The notes: generated from the letters alone by a model not told the origin. A stretch of 64,000 bases of DNA from Anaerolineae bacterium (GCA_020848035.1 JADLAX010000095.1:124001-188000); one strand, 5' to 3'. Counted from the stretch's first letter, positions 33,885-43,027 are shown. Translations and numbers: made by a program.

Positions 33885-34502
33885 ATGAGTTCAATTTCTG
33901 ATAGCAGCGTCACCCCCTGGGGCATTGAAGCCCCAACCTACGCCGATGAGCAAAGCCAATCGCTCATCCAACGCTGCCTGGCGGGTGAGGAAACTGCCTA
34001 CGTGGCGCTGTATAACCAGTATGCCGGGATGATTTACCGGCTGTGCGTCAGCCTTTTGCAAAACCGCGAGGATGCTGAAGAGGTGCTGCAAGACAGCTTC
34101 GAATATGCCTTCCGGCGGCTGGCGCAGTACGATGCCAACAAATCGGCGTTTAAGACGTGGCTGTACCAGATTGCCGTGAGCCGCTGCCATAACAAGCGGC
34201 GGCGCAAATGGCTGCCCACCTTCTCGCTGGGCCAGCTGGCCGGGCCAGAACTGACCGACACCGATTCCCCCACCCCGGCCGAGTCGCTGCGCCTGACGGA
34301 GCAGCAGCAGGCGGTATGGGCTGCGATCCAAAACTTATCGGACAAGCTGCGGGAAACGGCCGTCTTGCGTTATTACGAAGGGTTTTCCTACGTCGAAATT
34401 GGCCAGATTGTGGGGATTCCCACCAAAACGGCCGAATCTCGGATGCGTCTGGCGCACAATGCCCTGCGCGAGGCGCTGGCGGAGCAAATTGAGAATGATT
34501 GA
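33885..34502 (+). CDS. ECF-type RNA polymerase sigma factor
   Basis: A 205-residue group 4 sigma factor. Region 2 spans about residues 25-105 (YAGMIYRLCVSLLQNREDAE, then AFKTWLYQIAVSRCHNKRRR). Region 4 spans about 135-200 (LSDKLRETAVLRYYEGFSYV and IGIP-like helix-turn-helix with TKTAESRMRLAHNALREAL). The stop overlaps the anti-sigma gene start by 8 nt. It is embedded in the glycosylation locus, so control of envelope glycan genes is a reasonable inference. I could not define its promoter motif. Confidence 0.92.
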   Translation: MSSISDSSVTPWGIEAPTYADEQSQSLIQRCLAGEETAYVALYNQYAGMIYRLCVSLLQNREDAEEVLQDSFEYAFRRLAQYDANKSAFKTWLYQIAVSRCHNKRRRKWLPTFSLGQLAGPELTDTDSPTPAESLRLTEQQQAVWAAIQNLSDKLRETAVLRYYEGFSYVEIGQIVGIPTKTAESRMRLAHNALREALAEQIEND

Positions 34503-35031
34503 AACCAACAAAGTGCCCCATCTGTTGACCGAGTACGTGCTGGATTTGCTGCCCCCGGCCGAAAAGCAGCGGCTGGCCCAACAAATCGGGGCGGACCCGG
34601 CTTTACAGGCCCAGGTACAGCAGGAGCGCCAGGTGGGGCAGCTGGTGAAACAAACCGTGCAGCAGGCGGGGCAGGCGGACAACGCCCAACTGGCCCGGCT
34701 GATGCCCGCTGTGCCCCGGCAGAAACGGCCGTTCTGGCACAATCCTGCCGCGCAGCAAGCCATGCGGCAGGTGGCCATGGCGACGATGATGTTTATTTTG
34801 CTGCTGGGCGGTTGGCAGTGGTTTAACGGCAGCCAAACGGCCGTCCTGTCGCAAACGCCCACGGCCATCGCCGTCACGGCCACGATGACCCACACCCCCA
34901 CCGCCACGCAAACGCAGCCGGCAGTGGTGGAAACGGCCGTAGCCCGCGAATTTTCGCACACACCAAACGTGATCTACACCCCCGCCCCGCTGCCCACGCC
35001 GGTAGCCGGGGTGCCCATGAATACAAACTGA
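34495..35031 (+). CDS. Membrane-anchored anti-sigma factor
   Basis: A 178-residue protein. The cytoplasmic N-terminus (about 1-90) has VPHLLTEYVLDLLPPAEKQR, typical of anti-sigma domains, but no His-x3-Cys-x2-Cys zinc motif. A single membrane helix follows (about 95-115, VAMATMMFILLLGGWQWF), then a Thr/Pro/Ala-rich extracytoplasmic tail. The ATG at 34495 overlaps the ECF gene, indicating coupled synthesis. It should hold the sigma factor at the membrane until an envelope signal is received. Confidence 0.8.
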   Translation: MIETNKVPHLLTEYVLDLLPPAEKQRLAQQIGADPALQAQVQQERQVGQLVKQTVQQAGQADNAQLARLMPAVPRQKRPFWHNPAAQQAMRQVAMATMMFILLLGGWQWFNGSQTAVLSQTPTAIAVTATMTHTPTATQTQPAVVETAVAREFSHTPNVIYTPAPLPTPVAGVPMNTN

Positions 35032-35092
35032 GTCATTCAGACATTGAGTAACTGGGCAATTACCCCATCTACTCAATGACTCAATTACCTTT
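35032..35092. repeat. GAGTCATT hairpin
   Basis: GAGTCATTCAGACATTGAGT is followed by ACTCAATGACTCAATT after a short internal stem (GGGCAATTACCCC). It lies between the anti-sigma gene and the Agl23-like gene. Confidence 0.7.
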
Positions 35093-35106
35093 TTGCTGGA
35101 TTTTTT

Positions 35107-38100
35107 ATGACTGACCTGACACCTTCTGAACCCAAACCCGACTTCCTGGCCCGGCCGCTGCTGGCCACGATGAACTTTGATTGGGAAAAACTAGCCTACC
35201 TCGTCATCATCCTGGCCGCCATCCTGACCCGCTTTTGGGGGCTGGGCGACCGGGTGATGAGCCACGATGAGAGTTTGCACACGCAGTTCTCGTACCAATA
35301 TTTCATCGGCGATGGCTTCAGCCACACCCCGCTGATGCACGGCCCGTTTTTGTTCCACATCACCCCCATCTTCTACTGGCTGTTTGGCGACAGTGACTTT
35401 TCGGCCCGGGCACCGGTGGCCATTTTGGGCATCATTTTGGTGGCTATGCCCTACTTTTTACGGCCGTGGCTGGGCAAATTGGGCGCGCTTGCCGCCAGCT
35501 TCTTTTTTCTCATCTCACCCTATCTCACCTACTACGCCCGCTACATCCGCCACGACACCTACGTCATCGTCTGGGCGATGATTGTGTTTATTGCCATCTG
35601 GCACTACTTCCGCACCCGAGAAGACAAATACCTTTGGTGGTTTGCCGCAGGCAACGCCCTGATGTTTTCCACCAAAGAAGTGTCGTTTATTTACGTGGCC
35701 ATCTTTGGCAGCTTTTTGATTCTGCGCCTGCTGCCGCAAATCTGGATGGCCCCCTGGCTGCGCAACAACCTGAACAAGCTCACCTCCCCGGTACTGCTGG
35801 TACTGCTTGGCTTGCTGATGGTGGGCGGTGGGCTGATTGCCCAACGCCTGGCCGCGACGCCGGAAACACCTGGAGCCACCGATGACGGCGGTGTCTTTGC
35901 CGCCAATCCCGAAACGGATGCGCTGGTGACGCCCGAGGCGGAACAAAACAGCACGGTGCAAAATCGCCTGGGCTGGGTTGAGGTTGTTGGGGCTTTGGTG
36001 GCCGGGGCAGGGCTGTTTTGGATGGCGGCGCGCTTTCGGCCGTTTCTCAAGAACTACAGCGAATTTGACCTGATCATTCTGTTTAGTACCCTCATTTTGC
36101 CGATGGTGTCCCCTCTGTTTGTGGTGCTGGTAGGCGGTAATCCACGCGATTACACGATGAACACCTGCATATTAGACGGACAAGACGGGATGACGGCCGT
36201 TCAGCTCTTTTTTGCCCGGCTGGGGGACAGCATCTGCCGCCAGGCCTTTTTTGACTCGTCGATGTTTTTGACGGCCGTTTTCCTTGTCCTCACCTTTGCC
36301 ATTGCCGTGCTGGTTGGCCTGTGGTGGGACCAGCGGCGCTGGTTGATAGCCGGTCTCATTTACCACACCATCTTTTTTGTGCTGTACACCTCCATCTTCA
36401 CCAACATTCGCAGCGGTTGGATCAGTGGCACGATTGGCTCGCTGGGCTACTGGCTGGAGCAGCACGATGTGCAGCGCGGCAACCAGCCGCCGTTTTACTA
36501 CCTGTTTGTGGTGCCTTTCTATGAATTTTTGCCGCTCATCTTTTCGCTGCTGGCCATTCGTTTCTGGCTGATCAAGCAGCGCATCAGCGAGGTGACGGGG
36601 TATTGGGTTACGGCCGTTCTCCTGGCCCTGCTGGGTTACAGCCTCAGCTCCTGGCTGTTTAACCTGGACAACACCGTTCAGGGGCTGGAACCCAATCGCC
36701 TGCCGGGATTGCTGGTGGGGTTGTTTATTTTGGGAGCGGCCGTTTTGCTCTGGTTTTTTGTGCGGCGGGGCCAAATCATGCGCCGCTACGGCGTCGACAA
36801 GAGCCTCATGGAACTGTTGGCGCGTGACATTATGTGCGAATTTGTCGCCTTTGTCACCTGGTGGCTGGTGCTGACCTGGGTGGCTTACAGCGTCGCCGGG
36901 GAAAAAATGCCCTGGCTGAGCACCCACTTTGTCATCCCGATGGGGCTGCTGGCAGGCTGGTACATCAACGAGCGGTACCAGGAGTTTCACTGGCGCGAGC
37001 TGTTCGCCCGCCCGGCGCTCAAATATCTGGGCCTGACCCTGGGGCTTATCCTGGCCATTTTTGTGGCGTTTGGCCCCGTTTTGCTGGGTAAGGTGCAGCT
37101 GGGCGACCAGCAGCTGGGTAACCTGGAGCAGCTAGGCCGTGTGTTGGGCGGCATCGTGCTGGCGGCTGTTGTGTTTTGGTTGTGGCAGCAGGTAAGGGAA
37201 GAGCTAGACGGCCGTATCCGCCGACCATTAGCCGTTTTAAGCGTGTTCATTCTCCTCACCATCCTCACCGTACGCTTCACCTATCTCTCCAGCTGGCCCA
37301 ATGCCGATTACGCCCGCGAATTTATGGTCTATGCCCACGGTGCCCCGGCCGCCAAAAGCATGGTGCTGGACCAGATTGAAACGCTCTCCATGCGCCTCTA
37401 TGGCGACAAAAGTATCAAGGTGGCCTTTGGCGGCAGCGGCGTTTCCTGGCCATTTACCTGGTACATGCGCGAATACCCCAACCGCGTCTACTTTGCCGAA
37501 ACGCCGTCGGCCAGCCTGAACGATTCGCCAATTGTGATGGTAGGCCGCAGCAACTGGGACGAAGTGGACCGGCTGCTGGGCAATAACTACACCTATCGCA
37601 CCTACACCTACCTCTGGTGGCCGATGGAGGAGTACCGCAACATCGGCTGGGCGGCCATTTTGGGCGACCCCAACCGGCCCGAGGGCGTGGAGCGGCGCGG
37701 CCTGCTCAACCCCAACGTGCGCGAAGCGCTGTGGGATATCTTCTTCTACCGCGATTACACCAAATACAGCCAGGTCTTTGGCGGCACGCTGACCGATGGC
37801 CAGTGGCCGCTGCGCGACGATTTGCGCCTGTACATTCGCAAAGACGTACTGGCCGATTTGTGGGATTACGGCCTGGAAACGGTTGGTGCGCCCGGCCTGG
37901 AAACACCTTATGCCGAAGGTGAATTTACCGTCTTCCCCACGCTGGTGCTCAACACCAGCGGCCTTGCCGGGGCGGCGGATGACCAGCTGTTTGCCCCGCG
38001 CAACGTGGTGGTGAGCGCCGACGGCCGTATCTACGTGCTCGATTCGGGCAACCAGCGGGTGCAGGTGTTTGGCCCCGATGGCCTGCTGGTGGACAGCTTT

Positions 38101-39075
38101 GGCAGCGCCGGAACGGGCAATGGGCAGTTTAACCTGGAAGGGCAGGGGCCGTGGGGCATGGCCATCAACGAAGAATTCCTCTACGTGGCCGACACCTGGA
38201 ACCATCGCATCCAGAAATTTACGCTGGACGGCCAGTTTGTCGCCAGCTACGGCCAGCCGGGCAACACGCTCGATGACCCGGCCGGGCTGGGGTTGGGGCT
38301 GTTTTTTGGCCCGCGTGACCTGGCCCTGCTGCCCGACGGCCGTCTCCTGGTCACCGACACCGGCCATCACCGCCTCCAGGTGATGGATGAAACCGGCAGC
38401 TTCATCGGCCAGCTCGGCGCGGGTGGTGACCAGTTTGGCACCGCCCTGGGCCAGTTCTACGAGCCGGTGGGCGTGGCCGTTGGTGCCGATGGCTTTGTCT
38501 ATGTGACCGATACGTGGAACGGCCGTATCCAGCAGCTCACCACCGACCTCATCCCGATCAACGAGTGGCTGCTCGACACCGGCTGGCCCGCCAATACCTC
38601 GGTTAACAACAAGCCATACGTGGCGGTTGACAGCGGCGGCCGCGTCTACATCACCGATCCAGAAGCAGCCCGGGTGCTGATTTTTGACCAGACGGGCAAC
38701 TACCTGGGCAAGTTTGGCCAGTTTGGCACCGACACCAGCAGCTTTAACCTGATCAACGGCATCTTTATTGACAGCCAGGACAACATCTACGTGGCCGATG
38801 CGGGCAACAACCGCGTGCTGAAATTTGCGCCGCTGTTTGCCCCGGTGCTGCCCATCGCACCGGTGGAGGAAGAACCGGTGGAGGAACCGGCCGAAGAGCA
38901 GCCGGTGGACGAAGCGCCCAGCGAGGAACCGTCTGAAGAAGCTGAGGACGCCCCGGTTGAGGAACCCAGCGACGCGCCGACGGAAACTGAAGCAGGCGAG
39001 GAGCCAGTGGAACCAACGGCCGTTCCCACCGACGAGGATGCTGTACCAACCGAACCGGCCAGCAGCGATAATTAA
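35107..39075 (+). CDS. Agl23-type GT-C membrane protein fused to NHL beta-propeller
   Basis: A 1322-residue protein. The first about 730 residues form the membrane part of the flippase-associated Agl23 (TIGR03663) family: GDRVMSHDESLHTQFSYQYF with the acidic His-Asp-Glu motif, then HGPFLFHITPIFYWLFGDSD. A soluble region follows (about 730-950), then about six NHL-type repeats (about 965-1240; VYVADTWNHRIQKF-like units such as YVTDTWNGRIQQL and YVADAGNNRVLKF). The tail is Pro/Glu-rich (about 1250-1322). The propeller is probably outside the membrane, where it could bind protein or glycan. Last gene of the locus before a strong terminator. Confidence 0.88.
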   Translation: MTDLTPSEPKPDFLARPLLATMNFDWEKLAYLVIILAAILTRFWGLGDRVMSHDESLHTQFSYQYFIGDGFSHTPLMHGPFLFHITPIFYWLFGDSDFSARAPVAILGIILVAMPYFLRPWLGKLGALAASFFFLISPYLTYYARYIRHDTYVIVWAMIVFIAIWHYFRTREDKYLWWFAAGNALMFSTKEVSFIYVAIFGSFLILRLLPQIWMAPWLRNNLNKLTSPVLLVLLGLLMVGGGLIAQRLAATPETPGATDDGGVFAANPETDALVTPEAEQNSTVQNRLGWVEVVGALVAGAGLFWMAARFRPFLKNYSEFDLIILFSTLILPMVSPLFVVLVGGNPRDYTMNTCILDGQDGMTAVQLFFARLGDSICRQAFFDSSMFLTAVFLVLTFAIAVLVGLWWDQRRWLIAGLIYHTIFFVLYTSIFTNIRSGWISGTIGSLGYWLEQHDVQRGNQPPFYYLFVVPFYEFLPLIFSLLAIRFWLIKQRISEVTGYWVTAVLLALLGYSLSSWLFNLDNTVQGLEPNRLPGLLVGLFILGAAVLLWFFVRRGQIMRRYGVDKSLMELLARDIMCEFVAFVTWWLVLTWVAYSVAGEKMPWLSTHFVIPMGLLAGWYINERYQEFHWRELFARPALKYLGLTLGLILAIFVAFGPVLLGKVQLGDQQLGNLEQLGRVLGGIVLAAVVFWLWQQVREELDGRIRRPLAVLSVFILLTILTVRFTYLSSWPNADYAREFMVYAHGAPAAKSMVLDQIETLSMRLYGDKSIKVAFGGSGVSWPFTWYMREYPNRVYFAETPSASLNDSPIVMVGRSNWDEVDRLLGNNYTYRTYTYLWWPMEEYRNIGWAAILGDPNRPEGVERRGLLNPNVREALWDIFFYRDYTKYSQVFGGTLTDGQWPLRDDLRLYIRKDVLADLWDYGLETVGAPGLETPYAEGEFTVFPTLVLNTSGLAGAADDQLFAPRNVVVSADGRIYVLDSGNQRVQVFGPDGLLVDSFGSAGTGNGQFNLEGQGPWGMAINEEFLYVADTWNHRIQKFTLDGQFVASYGQPGNTLDDPAGLGLGLFFGPRDLALLPDGRLLVTDTGHHRLQVMDETGSFIGQLGAGGDQFGTALGQFYEPVGVAVGADGFVYVTDTWNGRIQQLTTDLIPINEWLLDTGWPANTSVNNKPYVAVDSGGRVYITDPEAARVLIFDQTGNYLGKFGQFGTDTSSFNLINGIFIDSQDNIYVADAGNNRVLKFAPLFAPVLPIAPVEEEPVEEPAEEQPVDEAPSEEPSEEAEDAPVEEPSDAPTETEAGEEPVEPTAVPTDEDAVPTEPASSDN

Positions 39076-39097
39076 ACGGCCGTCTACCTGACCATTC

Positions 39098-39133
39098 AGA
39101 CCTGCCAGAGCGAATTTTGGCAGGTCTTTTTTA
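39098..39133 (+). terminator. Intrinsic terminator after the Agl23-like gene
   Basis: AGACCTGCCA pairs perfectly with TGGCAGGTCT across a ten-base loop, followed by a T-run (TTTTTTAT). It closes the 24-39 kb locus. Confidence 0.88.
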
Positions 39134-39177
39134 TATCCACAGCGGGGACGCAGAGCGTGGAACGAGATAATCCCGTA

Positions 39178-39241
39178 GGGGCGAGGCAGTTGCTGTCCAT
39201 TCGCGCTTGCAGACAAACACACCCACCAACTGCCTCGCCCC
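39178..39241. repeat. Inverted repeat GGGGCGAGGCAGTTG
   Basis: GGGGCGAGGCAGTTG at 39178-39192 is perfectly complementary to CAACTGCCTCGCCCC at 39227-39241, a 15-bp stem with a 34-nt loop, upstream of the SDR gene. Confidence 0.8.
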
Positions 39242-39259
39242 TCTTAACCGGAGAAAACA

Positions 39260-40018
39260 ATGGATTTTTCAGGAAAAGTCGTTTTAGTCACCGGCGGGTC
39301 GCGCGGCATTGGCCGGGCGATTTGCCAACAGTTTGCCCAACACGGGGCGCAGGTGGTGGTGCACTACCACCGCAATCGGCAGGCGGCGGAAGCCACGGCC
39401 GTTTCCCTACCCGGCCACAACCACCACATCGCCCAGGCCGAAATGGCCGACCCGGCGGCGCTGGAGCGGTTGGTGGCGGAGGTGGTGGCGAAGTACGGCC
39501 GTATCGACATCCTCGTCAACAATGCAGGCATCTACGAGGACCATCCCCTGGCCGAGGTAAGCTTTGCCGACTGGCAGGCGGCGTGGCACAACACGCTGGC
39601 GGTGAACCTGGTGGGTGTGGCCAATTTAAGCTATTTGGTGGGGCAGCAGATGATTCGGCAGGGGAACGGCCGTATTGTCAACGTCTCCTCACGCGGCGCG
39701 TTTCGTGGCGAGCCAACTGCCCCAGCCTACGGGGCCAGCAAAGCCGGGCTGAACGCGATGAGCCAGTCGCTGGCCAAATATTTAGCGCCGTACAACGTGT
39801 TTGTCGGCGTCGTCGCCCCCGGCTTTGTGGAAACCGACATGGCCGAAGAGTTTCTCGTTGGCGAAATTGGCGCGAGCATTCGTGGGCAGAGTCCGCTGAA
39901 CCGGGTAGCCACACCCGATGAGGTGGCCTACCCCGTGCTGTTCCTCGCCGCCGAGGGCACCCAGTTCCTCACCGGGGCCATCATCGACGTCAACGGCGCG
40001 TCTTACCTGCGGACGTGA
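39260..40018 (+). CDS. SDR-family oxidoreductase (FabG-like)
   Basis: A 252-residue short-chain dehydrogenase. The cofactor motif is TGGSRGIGRA (11-20), NNAG is at 87-90, and the catalytic Ser143, Tyr157 and Lys161 lie in NVSSRGAF and AYGASKAG. The C-terminal block PDEVAYPVLFLAAEG and FLTGAIIDVNGA is typical. A GGAG site precedes the ATG. It is a classical NAD(P)-dependent SDR, substrate unknown. FabG function is unlikely with no fatty acid genes nearby. Confidence 0.92.
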   Translation: MDFSGKVVLVTGGSRGIGRAICQQFAQHGAQVVVHYHRNRQAAEATAVSLPGHNHHIAQAEMADPAALERLVAEVVAKYGRIDILVNNAGIYEDHPLAEVSFADWQAAWHNTLAVNLVGVANLSYLVGQQMIRQGNGRIVNVSSRGAFRGEPTAPAYGASKAGLNAMSQSLAKYLAPYNVFVGVVAPGFVETDMAEEFLVGEIGASIRGQSPLNRVATPDEVAYPVLFLAAEGTQFLTGAIIDVNGASYLRT

Positions 40019-40023
40019 GTCAG

Positions 40024-40082
40024 AATTTTCCCGGAAACTGCCGTAATGGTCTTTCGATTCAACCAAAGTTTCCGGGAAAATT
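40024..40082. repeat. Perfect 16-bp inverted repeat between convergent genes
   Basis: AATTTTCCCGGAAACT (40024-40039) is complementary to AGTTTCCGGGAAAATT (40067-40082). It sits between two convergent genes and could serve as a bidirectional transcription end. Confidence 0.8.
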
Positions 40083-40092
40083 GCGTCCACAA

Positions 40093-40656
40093 CTACGGCA
40101 AAAAGCGAAACGTCGCCAACACCTGGGCGTACAGCCGGTCGGCGGCGGCGGGCTGGAAGGTGAGCTCGTAGAACTGGTCATCGTGAACGGCAAAGAGCAC
40201 CCGGCTAATGGCCTGGCCGGGCAGGTTGTTGATTTGCACGGCCGTTACCCCATCCAGCACCACGTCCGCAAATTCCAGGCCAAAAACCGCCTCGTTAGCC
40301 CGGTAACCGGCAATCAACTCCGCCAGCGGCTGGCCCCCGGCGGGCGAGACTCTGACCTGAAGCCAGACCACCTCGCCGTGTAAAATGAGCGGGTCATCGG
40401 TGCAGCGGTTGGTAGTTTCCTCCACCGGGTCCATGCTGACAAAGGTGTGGGACAGAGCGTCCTGACCAGGCAGCCAGCAGTAAGTTTGCGGATAGATCAG
40501 GCAGTAGCCGCCTGCTTCGCTGGTAAAAAGATGGCCATCGGTGGGAGTGGGATCACAAACGGCCGTGTCCACCGTTTCGGCCGTGGGTTCGGGCGAGGCG
40601 CAGGCGGCCAAAGCCAGCAGGCTGCCCCAGAGCAGTAAAATCAATCGTTTTTGCAT
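40093..40656 (-). CDS. Small secreted lipoprotein, unknown function
   Basis: A 187-residue protein with signal peptide and lipobox (LLLWGSLLALAACASPE; Cys19). The mature part has four further cysteines in its first half (AVCDP, GYCLI, YCWLP, RCTDD), which could form two disulfides, and a mixed alpha/beta C-terminus ending VLATFRFLP. I do not recognise the family. It is monocistronic, convergent with the SDR gene. Confidence 0.6.
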   Translation of the reverse strand: MQKRLILLLWGSLLALAACASPEPTAETVDTAVCDPTPTDGHLFTSEAGGYCLIYPQTYCWLPGQDALSHTFVSMDPVEETTNRCTDDPLILHGEVVWLQVRVSPAGGQPLAELIAGYRANEAVFGLEFADVVLDGVTAVQINNLPGQAISRVLFAVHDDQFYELTFQPAAADRLYAQVLATFRFLP

Positions 40657-40798
40657 GGTGTTTACCTCACAACAAATTCTTCAAGCGGTAAAACCATACG
40701 GCAAAACGTGACGCAGCGGCTAGACGCGGCCCCACCGCCATGCCCACGCAAAGATGATTCAGCGCAAGAAAGATCAAGAAACGGCCGCTTGCATCCGC

Positions 40799-40804
40799 TA
40801 TACT
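40799..40804 (+). promoter_or_regulatory. -10 box TATACT for a leaderless AraC-type mRNA
   Basis: TATACT ends six bases before the ATG at 40811, without a ribosome-binding site between. No -35 match is seen. Confidence 0.5.
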
Positions 40805-40810
40805 TCTGTC

Positions 40811-41710
40811 ATGACTCGCGCAACATCATTGGCATCTACCCATCCAACCGCAGCATTGCTGCCTAGCCTGGCTTACATTCAGTCACATCTGGATGCCGAG
40901 CTTTCGCTGGCGCAGTTGGCTGAACGGGCTACCCTGTCGCCATACTACTTTCATCGGCTGTTTCACGCGGTTGTGGGGGAAACGCCCAAGCAGTACACGC
41001 AGCGGCTGCGGCTGGAGCGAGCCGCCTTCGACCTGAAAATACGGGACGCCACCATTTTAGAAATTGCGCTCAATTGGGGCTTCCAGGCACCAGAGACGTT
41101 TACCCGCGCCTTCAAACGCTGGTTTGGCGTCACCCCCGGGCAGTACCGGGCTTCATACGGCCGTTCCCTGCACCAGGAGCGTACCACCCACACCACCCTG
41201 CTCAACACGCTGGCCACCACCACCAGCTGCTCACGGGTCACCATTCAGAAATTAAAGCCCATCCCGGTGGCCTTCATCCGTCATTTGGGCGCGTATGAAA
41301 AGGTGGACACCGGACAGTACGACACGCTGATCCGTTGGGCCGATGCCCACGGCCTGTATACCGGCGACAACCTCCTGCTGGGCGTAGGCCACGATGATCC
41401 CAGCATCACCCCCACCGAAAAAGTGCGCTTTGACGTTTGCCTCAGCGTCTCGGGACCGTTCCCGGCGATGGGGAATATCGGTGCCCAAACGCTGCCCGGC
41501 GGCCATTTTGCCACCATGACCTACGTGGGTCCGCTTGATGCCGGGTTTACGCAGGTGTATCACCTCTTTTTTGAGCAGTTGGCGCAAATCAAAACGGTCC
41601 AGCTCGTTGGCCTGCCGGTGATCGAAATTTACCGCACCACGCGCATCAATCCGGCCTACGCCCTGAACGTGACGGACATTTTTGTGCCGGTGCAGAAGAT
41701 AGGCGAGTGA
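40811..41710 (+). CDS. AraC-family regulator with GyrI-like effector domain
   Basis: A 299-residue regulator. The N-terminal AraC/XylS double helix-turn-helix spans about residues 18-115 (LAQLAERATLSPYYFHRLFH and LNWGFQAPETFTRAFKRWFG). The C-terminal GyrI-like domain (about 145-299; VTIQKLKPIPVAFIRHLGAY) matches Rob/BmrR-type small-molecule binding. The ATG at 40811 is chosen because a -10 box sits just before it; an in-frame ATG at 40754 would make a 318-residue form. It probably responds to hydrophobic compounds. The target may be the BtrH_N/DUF4872 gene 37 nt downstream. Confidence 0.88.
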   Translation: MTRATSLASTHPTAALLPSLAYIQSHLDAELSLAQLAERATLSPYYFHRLFHAVVGETPKQYTQRLRLERAAFDLKIRDATILEIALNWGFQAPETFTRAFKRWFGVTPGQYRASYGRSLHQERTTHTTLLNTLATTTSCSRVTIQKLKPIPVAFIRHLGAYEKVDTGQYDTLIRWADAHGLYTGDNLLLGVGHDDPSITPTEKVRFDVCLSVSGPFPAMGNIGAQTLPGGHFATMTYVGPLDAGFTQVYHLFFEQLAQIKTVQLVGLPVIEIYRTTRINPAYALNVTDIFVPVQKIGE

Positions 41711-41747
41711 AAAGTAAGAAGTAAAAAGTGAAAAGTTAAGGAGCAAA

Positions 41748-42947
41748 ATGAGCAAGCAACATTACACGCAATTGGGGGGAATTCTCCCGGAAACAGCCAC
41801 CCTGACCAATGTCTTGGCCAACCAGGGATTTGTCTCACCGCATAACGGCCGTCCGCTGAGCGAAGCCATGGTGCTGGGCATTGCCGGTGGCCTGGGCTGC
41901 GGCTACATCTTGTGGGAATTCGACAAATACGAGTCGGCCATTTTGGTAATGGGTTTCCACAACAAATGGAACTACCCCACTGAATTTATGCAGCAATTCT
42001 GCGACCGGGTTGGTGTGCAGACGGAATTTCGGGAAACGGGCGGGGCCAAAATGGCCGCCAGTCACCTGGATGAAGCGCTGGAAGACGGCCGTTTTCCCAT
42101 CGCCTGGGTAGATCAACAAACATTGCCCTACTTCTACATGCGCGCCATGTACAGCGGCTGCTTCAGCCATTTTGTGACCGTCTTTGACCATGACGGCAAT
42201 AACTACCTGCTGGACGACCGCTCACCCAAACCGCTCGCTGTAGACGGCGCCAGCTTGAGCGAAGCCAGGGCGCGCATTGGCTCCTACAAAAACCGGCTGC
42301 TCCTGCTGCACCCCAACGACAGCGGGTTTGATTTGCCCGCCGCCGTCATGACTGGCTTAGAAGACTGCGTTGATTATCTCAGCCAAAGCTCGCAAACCTT
42401 TGCCCTGCCCGTCTACAAAAAATGGGCCAGGCTGATGACCGACACGACCAACAAAAAAGGCTGGCCGGTTGTTTTCAAAGACAAAGTGGGGCTGTACAGC
42501 ACCCTTCGTTCGTTGTACGAGGGCATCGAGTTATTTGGCACGGCGGGTGGCGGCTTGCGCCCCGTTTATGCCGATTTCCTGGACGAAGCACAAGATGTTG
42601 TGAACCTGACCGGGCTGCAAGAAGCGGCGGAACAGTACCGGCAGGCGGCTGTGCTGTGGCGCGCTTTTGCGGACGCGGTGCTGCCAGATTCAGTCCAGCC
42701 CTTCAGTGAAACCAAAAAGCTGCTGAACCAAAAATACAACCTCTTCCGCAACGAAGGCAATGATAACGCGGCTGAGTTGAGCCAGATCAGCCAGAAGCTA
42801 GAGGAGCTGGAGGTGGTGCTGAACGGCCGTTTCCCCCTCAACGACCACGATACGCACGCCCTCTTTGCCGACATGCAAACGCACCTGGAACACATCTACG
42901 CAGCCGAGCAGAAGGCGCTGGACACCTTGGCTGGCGCTGTTCGTTAA
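41748..42947 (+). CDS. BtrH N-terminal domain / DUF4872 protein
   Basis: A 399-residue soluble protein. The N-terminal half looks like the BtrH_N (butirosin biosynthesis protein H) fold, related to papain-like transferases: PLSEAMVLGIAGGLGCGYIL with Cys near residue 51, and GCFSHFVTVFDHDGNNYLLDD with the His/Asp positions. The C-terminal half (about 215-399) matches DUF4872 helices. BtrH moves an acyl group from a carrier protein, so acyl or peptide transfer is possible but unproven. It follows the AraC-type gene behind a GTGAAAAGTAAAAAGT spacer and may share its transcript. Confidence 0.7.
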   Translation: MSKQHYTQLGGILPETATLTNVLANQGFVSPHNGRPLSEAMVLGIAGGLGCGYILWEFDKYESAILVMGFHNKWNYPTEFMQQFCDRVGVQTEFRETGGAKMAASHLDEALEDGRFPIAWVDQQTLPYFYMRAMYSGCFSHFVTVFDHDGNNYLLDDRSPKPLAVDGASLSEARARIGSYKNRLLLLHPNDSGFDLPAAVMTGLEDCVDYLSQSSQTFALPVYKKWARLMTDTTNKKGWPVVFKDKVGLYSTLRSLYEGIELFGTAGGGLRPVYADFLDEAQDVVNLTGLQEAAEQYRQAAVLWRAFADAVLPDSVQPFSETKKLLNQKYNLFRNEGNDNAAELSQISQKLEELEVVLNGRFPLNDHDTHALFADMQTHLEHIYAAEQKALDTLAGAVR

Positions 42948-42950
42948 ACA

Positions 42951-43022
42951 GAGATTGGGCCAATCTGGCTAGTTGGGCCAATCTGGCCAGTTGGGCCAAT
43001 CTGGCCAGTTGGCCCAATCTGA
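42951..43022. repeat. Four-unit direct repeat TTGGGCCAATCTGGC
   Basis: Four head-to-tail units of about 18 bp (TTGGGCCAATCTGGCCAG) lie between convergent genes. Each unit contains the palindrome TTGGCCCAA or CTGGCCAG. There are no spacers, so it is not CRISPR. Confidence 0.85.
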
Positions 43023-43027
43023 CTCAT

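Noticed and set aside
37237..39222. 661-codon minus-strand open frame
   Set aside because: Antisense to the Agl23-NHL gene; the repeat pattern mirrors the NHL repeats.
42951..43022. Possible CRISPR array
   Set aside because: Units are directly adjacent with no unique spacers and no cas genes nearby.
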